This document shows, piece by piece, positions 29,074 to 37,530 of a stretch of 64,000 nucleotides of DNA. The stretch comes from Enterovibrio norvegicus FF-33 (GTDB lineage Bacteria; Pseudomonadota; Gammaproteobacteria; Enterobacterales; Vibrionaceae). Within the stretch, counting starts at the first letter, position 1; each line of letters begins with the position of its first letter. The notes beneath the pieces are model-generated. The model was given only the letters and a program-made list of their open reading frames with translations, was not told where the DNA came from and ran no database searches. The stretch is taken from positions 453,795-517,794 of the forward strand of contig NZ_AJYD02000038.1 of assembly GCF_000286835.2 (NCBI RefSeq), read 5' to 3'. Position numbers and translations under genes: made by a program.

Positions 29074-29137
29074 CTCGTCTTCATCTGCGACACGCTCCCT
29101 GCATATCGCTATTAACTAATAAGGATATTCGCCCCAC

Positions 29138-30202
29138 ATGGAACCATTAAACCTTGCTGTCGTTGGTGCTGGTCTGATTGGCAAAAATCACATTCAGCTC
29201 ATCCAAAGCAGCGAAGTCTGTCAGCTTGCAGCCATTGTCGACCCTTTTGAAGCCAGCATTGAACTCGCAAAAAAATGTGGCGTCCCGCACTTCTCTGATC
29301 TGAACGACATGCTTGCTACTTTACGTGTTGATGGCGTTATCCTTGCCACCCCTAACAACATGCATGTCGAGCAAACCAAAGTGTGCATGGAATACAAGGT
29401 TCCCGTCTTGATTGAAAAGCCCGTGGCACATTCAGTGGCAGAAGCGACGGAATTACTCAACATTGCAATGCGCTCTCCAGGTATTTGGGACACCCTATTG
29501 GTTGGACACCATCGTATGCATAGCCCCATCATCAAGCGGACACGAGAGCTAATTGACTCCGACGTGCTGGGAGCCTTGGTCGCCGTACAAGGTTGCGCAC
29601 TGTTCTGTAAACCCGATGATTACTTTGACGCCGCACCATGGCGCACCAAAGAAGGCGGCGGCCCTATTCTGATTAATCTCATCCATGAAATTGGCAACCT
29701 TCGCTATTTATGCGGCGAAATTGTTGCGGTACAGGCCATGGCATCAAACCGTCGCCGCAACTTTGATGTGGAAGACACGGTGTCGATTAACCTCAGCTTT
29801 GCCAATGGCGCGTTGGGGACATTTTTACTCTCAGACACGGCAGCTTCTGGCTCTAGCTGGGAGCAAACCTCGCAAGAAAACAAAGCGTACGCCACGAGCA
29901 CTGATGAAAATTGCTACCACATTGCAGGCACTGACGGCTCTATTTCAGTGCCTACCATGCGCCTTAAACATTATCCGATAAAAGCTGATCGTTCTTGGTG
30001 GAAACCCTTTACCAGCGAAACCATTACCCTTGAGCGCAAAGATCCTTTGGTTGAGCAGCTTAATCATTTTTGTCGAGTGATACGCAAGCAAGAAAAACCC
30101 TTGGTAACAGTGCGAGATGGACTTCAGAACCTTCGTGTCACCGAAGCCGTTTTAGAGGCCGTGAAAACGGGAAGAACCGTATATATCGATGATATTGGTT
30201 AA
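29138..30202 (+). CDS. Gfo/Idh/MocA dehydrogenase, probable quinate/shikimate dehydrogenase
   Basis: NAD(P)-dependent oxidoreductase of 354 residues. Rossmann motif VGAGLIGKNH (9-18), the EKP cofactor motif (about 92-94) and the catalytic-region INLIHEIGNLR (about 184-194) are present. The family oxidises cyclic polyols; members that act on shikimate or quinate are known. The next genes are dehydroquinase and dehydroshikimate dehydratase, so the expected reaction is quinate to 3-dehydroquinate and/or shikimate to 3-dehydroshikimate (inference). No AroE/YdiB-type or PQQ-type enzyme is present here. Confidence 0.85.
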   Translation: MEPLNLAVVGAGLIGKNHIQLIQSSEVCQLAAIVDPFEASIELAKKCGVPHFSDLNDMLATLRVDGVILATPNNMHVEQTKVCMEYKVPVLIEKPVAHSVAEATELLNIAMRSPGIWDTLLVGHHRMHSPIIKRTRELIDSDVLGALVAVQGCALFCKPDDYFDAAPWRTKEGGGPILINLIHEIGNLRYLCGEIVAVQAMASNRRRNFDVEDTVSINLSFANGALGTFLLSDTAASGSSWEQTSQENKAYATSTDENCYHIAGTDGSISVPTMRLKHYPIKADRSWWKPFTSETITLERKDPLVEQLNHFCRVIRKQEKPLVTVRDGLQNLRVTEAVLEAVKTGRTVYIDDIG

Positions 30203-30228
30203 TATTTTCGGATTGGACAAGGAAGTAA

Positions 30229-30690
30229 ATGATGAAATCAATACTGGTAATGAATGGCCCAAATCTCAACTTGTTAGGCCAACGTGAACCCGGCCTGTAC
30301 GGCAACACAACGCTCGCGGATGTCGAAACACTCTGTCACGACGCCGCCCAAAAACACGGCGTGGCGATTGAGTTTATGCAAAGCAACCATGAAGGTGTCC
30401 TGATTGATGCTATGCATGATGCGGGAAGAAAAATCGCAAACGGTGACATGATCGGCGTGGTGTTTAATGCCGGTGCGTTCACCCATACGTCAGTGGCCTT
30501 ACAAGATGCCATTAAAGGCGCACAAGTCCCTGTCATTGAAATTCATATTTCCAATATCCATGCCCGTGAGGAATTTCGTCATCATTCTTATCTTTCCCCC
30601 GTTGCAGCAGGCATTGTTGTTGGGTTTGGCGTAAAAGGTTATGCACTGGCCATCGACGGACTCATGGCGACATACGGAGACGAGGCATGA
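30229..30690 (+). CDS. aroQ: 3-dehydroquinate dehydratase, type II
   Basis: Dodecameric type II dehydroquinase, 153 residues. N-terminal NGPNLNLLGQREPGLYG carries the catalytic Tyr (about 24), NAGAFTHTSVAL the substrate-binding Asn, and EIHISN the catalytic His (about 103). Start is ATG 30229 or the adjacent ATG 30232, which has better spacing from GGAAG. The frame overlaps quiC by four bases. In this setting it is catabolic (QuiB-like), converting 3-dehydroquinate to 3-dehydroshikimate, rather than the biosynthetic copy. Confidence 0.93.
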   Translation: MMKSILVMNGPNLNLLGQREPGLYGNTTLADVETLCHDAAQKHGVAIEFMQSNHEGVLIDAMHDAGRKIANGDMIGVVFNAGAFTHTSVALQDAIKGAQVPVIEIHISNIHAREEFRHHSYLSPVAAGIVVGFGVKGYALAIDGLMATYGDEA

Positions 30691-32540
30691 TCTACTCCAT
30701 TGCAACTGTATGTTTGTCAGGCACCTTTCGTGAACGTATTGAAGCTATCGCAAAAGCCGGCTTTCGTGGCATCGAAATTTTCGAAAGTGATCTGATCACC
30801 CACAACGGTTCTGTGAAAGAAATCCGCCGTATGTTGGACGATCACGGTTTAGAAGTGGTGACCTATCAGCCCTTTCGAGACTTTGAAGGTTTACCTGCTC
30901 CTTATCGCCAAAAAGCCTTTGATCGCGCTGAGCGAAAATTCGACCTAATGGAAGAGTTGGGTACGGATCTGTTAATGGTCTGCAGCAATACATCACCGCA
31001 TGCCTTGGGTGGTATTCAACGAGCAGCCGATGATTTTCATGAGTTAGGCGAGCGCGCATCGAAGCGTAATATGCGGATTGCTTATGAAGCGCTGGCATGG
31101 GGGAAATACGTCTATGACTATCGCGATTCGTGGGAAATCGTGCGTCGAGCAAACCATGATGCCGTTGGGCTGTGCCTAGACACCTTTCACATCTTCTCGC
31201 GCCAAACTGAGCTTGATACCATGCTCAACATTCCCGGTGACAGAATATTTCTCGTGCAAGTTGCGGATGCGCCAAGTTTGTCAATGGATCACCTAAGCTG
31301 GAGCCGACATTACCGTTGTTTCCCCGGCCAAGGTGATTTGCCGATTGACCACTTCGTCGCCAACATGCATGCAACAGGCTATGACGGTCCTTTCTCGCTG
31401 GAAATATTCAACGACCAGTTTCGTGCGGGATCAGCAGAGAAAACAGCGCGTGATGGATATCGTTCATTAGTGTTCGCCAACCACGCTGCGGAAAAAACAC
31501 CCGACGAGGACGCAACGTCTATTCCCGTCGTGTCGCCACCTCGTGACATCGAATTCATTGAGTTTGCACTGAACGATACCGAGAAGAAAAGTCTCACCAA
31601 GCTGCTTTCTCAACTGGGTTTCAGCCATGCAGCGACACACAAAAAGAAACATGTTGAGTTGTGGCGACAAGGCAATATCAATCTGGTGATGAACATGGAG
31701 CCAGATAGTTTTGCACAGAACTTCCACCAGCATCACGGTGTTTCAGTCTGTGCGGTCGGCATGACCTGCGATAACGTGAAAGACATGGTGGAGCGCGCCA
31801 AGAAACTGGAATTCACCCCCGTTTATGGCAACCCAAACACCGACACACACGGTATTCCTGCCATTTATGGCCCAGGTGAAAGCTTGCTTTATATGGTGGA
31901 TGGGTCAGAAAAACCGGCTCATTGGGAGCGTGAATTTCAGTGGCATAGCGATGTCGAGGCGCAGGCGTTTTTGAATAAAGTCGATCATATTGCGCTCTCG
32001 ATGAGCTACGAAGAAATGCTCCACTCTGTGCTGGTGTTCCGTTCGATGTTCAGCATGAGAACCATGCCAACCGTGAATGTTACCGATCCCGGCGGTCTGA
32101 TTCGAAGCCAAGCCCTACAAACGCCTGATCGCGGCGTGAGCTTTACCTTAAACAGCAGCCAAGCTTCACGCACGGTATCTAGCCGTATCCTCGATCAATA
32201 CGCAGGCACGGGCGTTAACCATATTGCGCTCTCCACCAAAGATATTTTCGCGACGGCCGCGTTTATGGATGCCCAACAAACCACGACCTTACCGGCAACG
32301 GTCAATTACTACGACGATTTAGCGGCACGATTCGACCTGTCGGATGAAACTATTGCCAAGCTCAAGCGCTTTAATATTTTGTATGACGAAGATGAAAACG
32401 GCAGTTTCTACCAACTCTATACCACTTTGTTTGCAGGCAGATTCTGCTTTGAGATTGTCCAACGCAATGGATACACAGGGTTTGGTGCGGCAAATAGCCA
32501 AATGCGCCTGGCCATGCAAGCAGGAGAAATGGCCAAATAA
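30687..32540 (+). CDS. quiC: 3-Dehydroshikimate dehydratase, fused to HPPD-like domain
   Basis: Converts 3-dehydroshikimate to protocatechuate. The 617-residue protein is a two-part fusion known from Pseudomonas QuiC1-type enzymes: an N-terminal sugar-isomerase-like TIM barrel (about 1-270; metal ligands in IAYEALAWG, GLCLDTFHIFS, SLEIFND) and a C-terminal vicinal-oxygen-chelate region resembling 4-hydroxyphenylpyruvate dioxygenase (about 285-610; FCFEIVQRNGYTGFG near the end). The C-terminal part retains an HPPD-like finish; whether it is catalytic is not certain. Translationally coupled to aroQ and followed by a terminator. Confidence 0.93.
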   Translation: MIYSIATVCLSGTFRERIEAIAKAGFRGIEIFESDLITHNGSVKEIRRMLDDHGLEVVTYQPFRDFEGLPAPYRQKAFDRAERKFDLMEELGTDLLMVCSNTSPHALGGIQRAADDFHELGERASKRNMRIAYEALAWGKYVYDYRDSWEIVRRANHDAVGLCLDTFHIFSRQTELDTMLNIPGDRIFLVQVADAPSLSMDHLSWSRHYRCFPGQGDLPIDHFVANMHATGYDGPFSLEIFNDQFRAGSAEKTARDGYRSLVFANHAAEKTPDEDATSIPVVSPPRDIEFIEFALNDTEKKSLTKLLSQLGFSHAATHKKKHVELWRQGNINLVMNMEPDSFAQNFHQHHGVSVCAVGMTCDNVKDMVERAKKLEFTPVYGNPNTDTHGIPAIYGPGESLLYMVDGSEKPAHWEREFQWHSDVEAQAFLNKVDHIALSMSYEEMLHSVLVFRSMFSMRTMPTVNVTDPGGLIRSQALQTPDRGVSFTLNSSQASRTVSSRILDQYAGTGVNHIALSTKDIFATAAFMDAQQTTTLPATVNYYDDLAARFDLSDETIAKLKRFNILYDEDENGSFYQLYTTLFAGRFCFEIVQRNGYTGFGAANSQMRLAMQAGEMAK

Positions 32541-32573
32541 TCTCGTTTGGGGATAAATACATAGAAAATCAAA

Positions 32574-32602
32574 AAGGGAGCCATTTGGCTCCCTTGGTTT
32601 TA
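32574..32602 (+). terminator. Rho-independent terminator after quiC
   Basis: AAGGGAGCCATTTGGCTCCCTT (as two arms around ATTT) forms a strong stem and is followed by GGTTTTA. Confidence 0.8.
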
Positions 32603-32623
32603 GGTTTTAGGTTTTAGGTTTTA
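32596..32623. repeat. Four-copy tandem heptamer GGTTTTA
   Basis: Four exact copies of GGTTTTA in a row directly after the quiC terminator stem and before the convergent M28 gene's end. Perfect short repeats like this are prone to slippage. It is non-coding. Confidence 0.9.
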
Positions 32624-32689
32624 CTTCTTAATCAGCTTTACTGTATTCACTCTGTTGCACTAACAAACGCGATCCAGTCTATCTGCTGA

Positions 32690-34501
32690 CTATTCGCGGT
32701 CTTGGTCGAAATCACCATGGAAGTGACCATGATCAGACACTTCACGCGATGCAGATTTAATTTTCTGACCAATACGGTGTTGATTGCTAGATTCTTGCAC
32801 CGACAAAGAACGCAGCAGTGTGCGCTGTTCAGGTTCATCTTCACGTCCATCCGCATAGAGATCATCACTCATCGCATAGAAGGTCGCCACGTAAGCTAGC
32901 GCTTTCGAGTTCACTCTTAACGCTTTGTTGCTCACGTTATTGAGATCATCACAGGCTTGGTGATAGCACTTGTCGTAAGCGACATCTACATCACCGCCAA
33001 ATTGCTCGGCTTCCTCTGCGGATTTGATTTGTTCAGCCCCTGTAAACAGACCACCAAACGCAATTCCCCAATCGGCAAAGCCCGAGTAATCCGAACGTTT
33101 TGATAAGGCTTGCGGCACAGTGGATTCATCTTTATCAGTAAAGAACTCGTTGAACAGACCTTCGATGTGCGACGTACCTTCTGGTGGCTCAAAGTCACCT
33201 GGGTATGCATTGTCTGGGCTGTCTTTGGTATCTGACAAATCACCATCCATCACACCAAACACATAGTTTGGCGAGCCGATCATGTCGAAGTTGAGGTACA
33301 TTTTAATCGGGTTGATTTCAAGATAACGCGCATCGACCAATTCACGCTGTGCCGCGGTGAGGTCTGCCGGATCAGTGACACCTTCCTCTTCCATGATTTG
33401 TGCTTGTGCATCGTTGTAATAACCGCCTAACACCTCTTCGGTGTAGTAGTTAGAACCGACCAAGCCAGCTTCTTCTGCCGCCCACCAAGCGAAACGGACT
33501 TTGTTCTTTTGGTTAACCGGAAGTTGCCTCATTTTCTTCTCTAGGCGAATCGCGTATTCCAAGATCCCCGCACTACCGGAACCGTTATCGTTAATGCCCG
33601 GTCCTTCTTGCACAGAATCCAAATGTGCGCCCAGCATCACGATCTGATCAGGGTTACCTTTTTTGGTTTCTGCTAGGAGGTTTTGTGTCACAACAACTTC
33701 GTCTTCAACACCGATATTCAACGCCGCAGCGACCGCATTCGATTGCGCAAGGTCATACCAAGCTTTACCGAGATCATAGCGAGCACCAAACGCAGGTATA
33801 CCCGCTTCACTGTCACTGCCCAAGGTGCCGTTGACCACGGCTTTACGACCGTCATTATTACCTTGGTTAAACACAATAGCGCCAACCGCACCTGCGTTTT
33901 CCGCATTCACGACTTTCGCATTGAATGTACAGCCACCACGCTGGATCACCGCCACTTTTCCGGTCACGTCTACGCCATCAAAATCGGCGGCTTCACAACC
34001 ATCAGTATCATCGTAGTCTGGGGATTCAAAATCAAAATCGGGCGTCACAAAGGCAATGTCAGCGTTCAACGCGCCATCAGAACCACCAGAGTAAGACATG
34101 GCAGCATAGTCCGCCGGAATATCGTCCGTTGCATCACGTACATGAACAAGCGCTTGCCCATTGACGCTTAACGTTGTGCCATCTTGTTCAGACCAGCTTC
34201 TAAAATCGAAAGGTTGGAATGTGACATCGTAGCCATTCGCTTCCAGCGTGGCTTTGATATAATCCGCGGAATTAGCGTAACCTTCAGTCCCCGCAGCGCG
34301 TGTTGTTGAACTGCCATCGGGCGTTGGCACGGCCGCTACTTCCATGGCCTCAAGATGATCAACAAGATTCTTTTCCTTGATTGCCTTGCTAACTTTATTT
34401 GCAACCCACCTTGGATCTTCACAGCCTGCAAAACCCGTCAGCAATGCGGCACTCATTGCCACGACCAACAGCTTTCTACCACTAACGTTGAATGTGTTCA
34501 T
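32690..34501 (-). CDS. M28-family zinc metallopeptidase, lipoprotein
   Basis: Predicted outer-membrane or secreted aminopeptidase of 603 residues. A lipobox LTGFAGC (about 21-27) ends the signal peptide. A protease-associated (PA) domain occupies about 150-265 (GKVAVIQRGGCTF). The M28 zinc site is seen as GAHLDSV (His and Asp ligands), GINDNGSG, WWAAEEAGL (catalytic Glu), NFDMIGSP and a late His in KCYHQACDD. The protein is strongly acidic, as in halophilic secreted enzymes, and has a long insertion between EEAGL and NFDMI. The C-terminal 45 residues are polar, His- and Asp-rich. AAGGAC precedes the ATG. Isolated between unrelated genes. Confidence 0.88.
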   Translation of the reverse strand: MNTFNVSGRKLLVVAMSAALLTGFAGCEDPRWVANKVSKAIKEKNLVDHLEAMEVAAVPTPDGSSTTRAAGTEGYANSADYIKATLEANGYDVTFQPFDFRSWSEQDGTTLSVNGQALVHVRDATDDIPADYAAMSYSGGSDGALNADIAFVTPDFDFESPDYDDTDGCEAADFDGVDVTGKVAVIQRGGCTFNAKVVNAENAGAVGAIVFNQGNNDGRKAVVNGTLGSDSEAGIPAFGARYDLGKAWYDLAQSNAVAAALNIGVEDEVVVTQNLLAETKKGNPDQIVMLGAHLDSVQEGPGINDNGSGSAGILEYAIRLEKKMRQLPVNQKNKVRFAWWAAEEAGLVGSNYYTEEVLGGYYNDAQAQIMEEEGVTDPADLTAAQRELVDARYLEINPIKMYLNFDMIGSPNYVFGVMDGDLSDTKDSPDNAYPGDFEPPEGTSHIEGLFNEFFTDKDESTVPQALSKRSDYSGFADWGIAFGGLFTGAEQIKSAEEAEQFGGDVDVAYDKCYHQACDDLNNVSNKALRVNSKALAYVATFYAMSDDLYADGREDEPEQRTLLRSLSVQESSNQHRIGQKIKSASREVSDHGHFHGDFDQDRE

Positions 34502-34518
34502 AGATGTCGTCCTTTTTA

Positions 34519-34537
34519 TTTGACTAGATCAGTCAAA
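34519..34537. promoter_or_regulatory. Inverted repeat in the M28 peptidase leader
   Basis: TTTGACT and AGTCAAA flank AGATC, 18-36 bases upstream of the minus-strand peptidase start codon. This could be an operator or a small RNA hairpin near the ribosome site. Confidence 0.5.
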
Positions 34538-34828
34538 CACTCAGGACTATATTCTTCCACACAATGTAAATGTAAATATTTGTTAACGGAAACAGGATCA
34601 CAGTTTATTAAAGGAAAGATCATTGGTGTTAAATGGAATTAAATGACTCACCCAAGAGACGATATCTCAATTCGAAATATCCAATGTAAAAGAAAAAGAG
34701 AATAAGAGGGTTTTAAATTTAGAATATTTATTAATACAAGAAACCAATATTAACCAACAAAGGCAGATGATCAACAGAAAATATAAACATAAGACTGAAT
34801 AGGCATTCACTTTACGCGTTTTCTGGTG
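34538..34828. other. AT-rich intergenic region, no gene seen
   Basis: The segment between the peptidase and GNAT genes is markedly A/T-rich and carries no plausible frame. The peptidase promoter must lie at its left end. Confidence 0.35.
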
Positions 34829-35296
34829 CTAGATCTCAAGCCTCATAATGTGCTGTGGGCCATTGGGTCCACCAAGATAGCGCTCATGTGTGTCTTCAAA
34901 GCCACCCTTGAGATAACACTGATATGCAACTGTATTTTTGCAGTTCACGGTCAAGTACAACCAATCTGCTTCTGGGAAATACTCCTTCGCCATCTTCCCC
35001 AACAATAAGACCGCCGCTTTGCCTAATCCTTTCCCTTGCTGATTTAGATCAATCGCAAATTTCCTAAGCCCAATAGCATTCTCATCACAAGCATTACGTT
35101 GAGTAGAAAAATCTCGTTCAATTTTGAAGTACCCAACGACAACGCCATCAAGCATGACAACAAAATGTTCGGCGCTTCCTCTATCACTAGAAAGAAACGC
35201 ATCAGGAAGGGCTGTATATTTCGCTTGTTCATCACCAAGTGTGATTTTCCGTATTTCATTTTCATGATCAGGTTTTAATTTTTCCAGACTTACCAT
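34829..35296 (-). CDS. GNAT family N-acetyltransferase
   Basis: A 155-residue acetyl-CoA-dependent acetyltransferase. Motif A for acetyl-CoA binding is visible as the NQQGKGLGKAAV segment (about 87-98) and motif B as the NTVAYQCYLKGGFE stretch (about 126-139). Substrate unknown. It stands alone in an AT-rich patch between two large intergenic regions. It starts with ATG after AGGAGGGG, a strong ribosome site. Confidence 0.85.
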   Translation of the reverse strand: MVSLEKLKPDHENEIRKITLGDEQAKYTALPDAFLSSDRGSAEHFVVMLDGVVVGYFKIERDFSTQRNACDENAIGLRKFAIDLNQQGKGLGKAAVLLLGKMAKEYFPEADWLYLTVNCKNTVAYQCYLKGGFEDTHERYLGGPNGPQHIMRLEI

Positions 35297-35759
35297 AACC
35301 CCTCCTAATTTAACGAATAGTTATTGCCATTAGAATTCAATAAGAATGGTTTACACCCTGGCAAAGCATGACAGTAAGAGCCTATCCAATTTAAAATAAA
35401 AGCCATTTCAAAGACACAGAAAAGTACATTTTTGCTATTCATCCACCAAAATCAAACCCTAGGTCGAAAAAGCAAAACTATTGATACCCAAGTCATTGCT
35501 ATTCCATTAATAAGAATGCTGTCAAAAAGCCAAGAGATAGCGCTATCACTTCCTGATGAGACCAAGGTTTAGTGCCATCTCATGGTACTATTTTGGTGAA
35601 AAACCAGCCCCAATCATTGTTCAATTTGCAAAGCAGAAAGCACGGCTCTCACCGTGTCTATTTATCACTTCTGCATGCTTGAAACTGTCTGAATTGATGA
35701 CATTTGCGTTTAGAAATTAAGTCTACGCTTAAATTGGAAGAGCCTGACGACATACGGAT
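35297..35759. other. Intergenic region before MFS gene, no gene seen
   Basis: About 460 bases. A 12-base perfect palindrome GATAGCGCTATC occurs at 35536-35547 and a looser pair ATGAGA/TCTCAT near 35555-35583. No coding frame, terminator or RNA gene was recognised. Confidence 0.35.
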
Positions 35760-37397
35760 ATGAAAACAAATATATTTTGGCGTATACGCCCCATCCTTTT
35801 TACCATTTTTGGCTTTGCCATCAGCCATAACCTTTTCTTCATCATGCTCCCTATACGCATGAAGGAAACAGGCTATGAGACCTCAAACATTGGTCTCGCC
35901 ATGAGTATGTTTGCCGTAGGCGCAATTTGTGCGGGGCTATTTGGTTCACGTGCCGTGCTGCGTGCAGGTCATATTCGGGCATTTGCATCCATGGCGGCGA
36001 TGCTGTCGATTGTGTCCGTGATCCACAGTTACACCACGGACATTTGGCTCACTGGCGCGCTTAGGATGATCGCCGGTTTTTGCTATGTGACTTCATTCAT
36101 CACGCTGGAAAGCTGGCTCAACGTTTTAAGTGACCGAAGCAATCGAGGGCGCGTTTACGGCACGTATCAGATTTGTTTTGCGATTGGTTTTGGTACTGCG
36201 CCCTTTCTGTTCAGTATGTTCAACGAACAAGATCCGCGTTTGTTTGGCTTAATCTCTGTTTTTCTGTGTTTCTCGCTCATCATTATGTCCATGAGCCGAC
36301 TACCCGCGCCTGAATTACCGGCGAGAAGCACACCGATTACGTTAAAGAAACTCTGGGATTATTCCCCCTCGGGAACACTTTTGTGTTTTTGTGCGGGTTT
36401 GATTAACGCGTCAAGCGTGTCACTCATTTCGCTATACGCATACAGCAAAGGTATTTCGGGGATTTGGCTATCGCTTATTTTGGGTTCGTATCAAATGGGC
36501 GGGTTGCTTACCCAGTTTCCCACCGGATGGTTAGCGGACAGATATGACAAACGCGTCATCGCATCAGGGCTAATGGTGATGGGCGTGGTCAGCAACAGTT
36601 TGATCGTATTCGATAACTTCCATCCCTACCCAATAGAGTTATTGGCGGTACTGTTCTGGATTTCCGGTGGTTCTGGCGTGGCATTGTTTCCGTTAGCAGT
36701 GACACAAGTGTTTGACCACATCGATCCAAAAGAAGCGATGCCCGTTACCAGCACTATGCAAATATTATTGGGCGCTGGCGGAGTGATCGGCCCGATTGTC
36801 GCCAGTTCTTTGATGAGCGAATTTAGCGTGGTGTGGCTCTATTACTACATCATTACGGTTCATGTTTTTGTGTTTGTGTTCCTCATGATCCGGAAGCTGT
36901 ACGTCCGAACAGAAAAAATACCCTCAACCAACACGTTCAAGGTCAGTGTCCAACCTATTCCTGGGGCATCTGAGCTTGATCCTATGCTCGACTTTAAAGA
37001 CACCAACACCACCAATCCAGAACTGAAACTCTTGATTGCTGCCCTGGGACAAAATCCCTCTGATCCGGGTTTGTTGATTAAACTCGCTCTGCAAGGCTCG
37101 GCATTGAATGCCAATGACGTCGCCAAAAATATTGTCATGGCCTATCCAAAACGTTCCGGAGAGATTCTGCGCCATCTCATCGAACAATTCCCTAAACGTC
37201 GTTTGGAAGTGGCGTATTCACTGCATGATTTGTTTCTTTTAAGGAAGGAACGCATTAATTCACTACTTCAAGATGCATTGCTCGATGGGGCGACACCTGA
37301 TGAAGCCGCTTCAATTATGGATTTGATTGATGAGATCAAAGCAAAGCTGGACGAAGATCTGAACGTGGGAAGTACGGAGAATTTGAAACGAAACTGA
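35760..37397 (+). CDS. YcaD-like MFS transporter with long C-terminal tail
   Basis: A 545-residue protein. The first 400 residues are a twelve-helix major facilitator with GWLADRYDKR (about 258-267) and RGRVYGTYQ (about 128-136) loops typical of the YcaD/sugar-like group. The last 145 residues are hydrophilic and helical: a linker rich in Asn/Thr, then ALGQNPSDPGLLIKLALQG, then an acidic coiled-coil-like stretch (DLIDEIKAKLDEDL). Such an appendage is not usual for the group and may be a regulatory or protein-binding domain. Substrate unknown. Confidence 0.82.
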   Translation: MKTNIFWRIRPILFTIFGFAISHNLFFIMLPIRMKETGYETSNIGLAMSMFAVGAICAGLFGSRAVLRAGHIRAFASMAAMLSIVSVIHSYTTDIWLTGALRMIAGFCYVTSFITLESWLNVLSDRSNRGRVYGTYQICFAIGFGTAPFLFSMFNEQDPRLFGLISVFLCFSLIIMSMSRLPAPELPARSTPITLKKLWDYSPSGTLLCFCAGLINASSVSLISLYAYSKGISGIWLSLILGSYQMGGLLTQFPTGWLADRYDKRVIASGLMVMGVVSNSLIVFDNFHPYPIELLAVLFWISGGSGVALFPLAVTQVFDHIDPKEAMPVTSTMQILLGAGGVIGPIVASSLMSEFSVVWLYYYIITVHVFVFVFLMIRKLYVRTEKIPSTNTFKVSVQPIPGASELDPMLDFKDTNTTNPELKLLIAALGQNPSDPGLLIKLALQGSALNANDVAKNIVMAYPKRSGEILRHLIEQFPKRRLEVAYSLHDLFLLRKERINSLLQDALLDGATPDEAASIMDLIDEIKAKLDEDLNVGSTENLKRN

Positions 37398-37530
37398 TGT
37401 GCCTATAAAGGTAAAATTTATATTCTATAGATACTTACAATGAAAAAATATTCATTTGAAAGTGTTGTAATTCCCATCTTTGGACTACGCTTTAACTATG
37501 CATATGCACTTTGTTGTACAGAGGTAGTAC

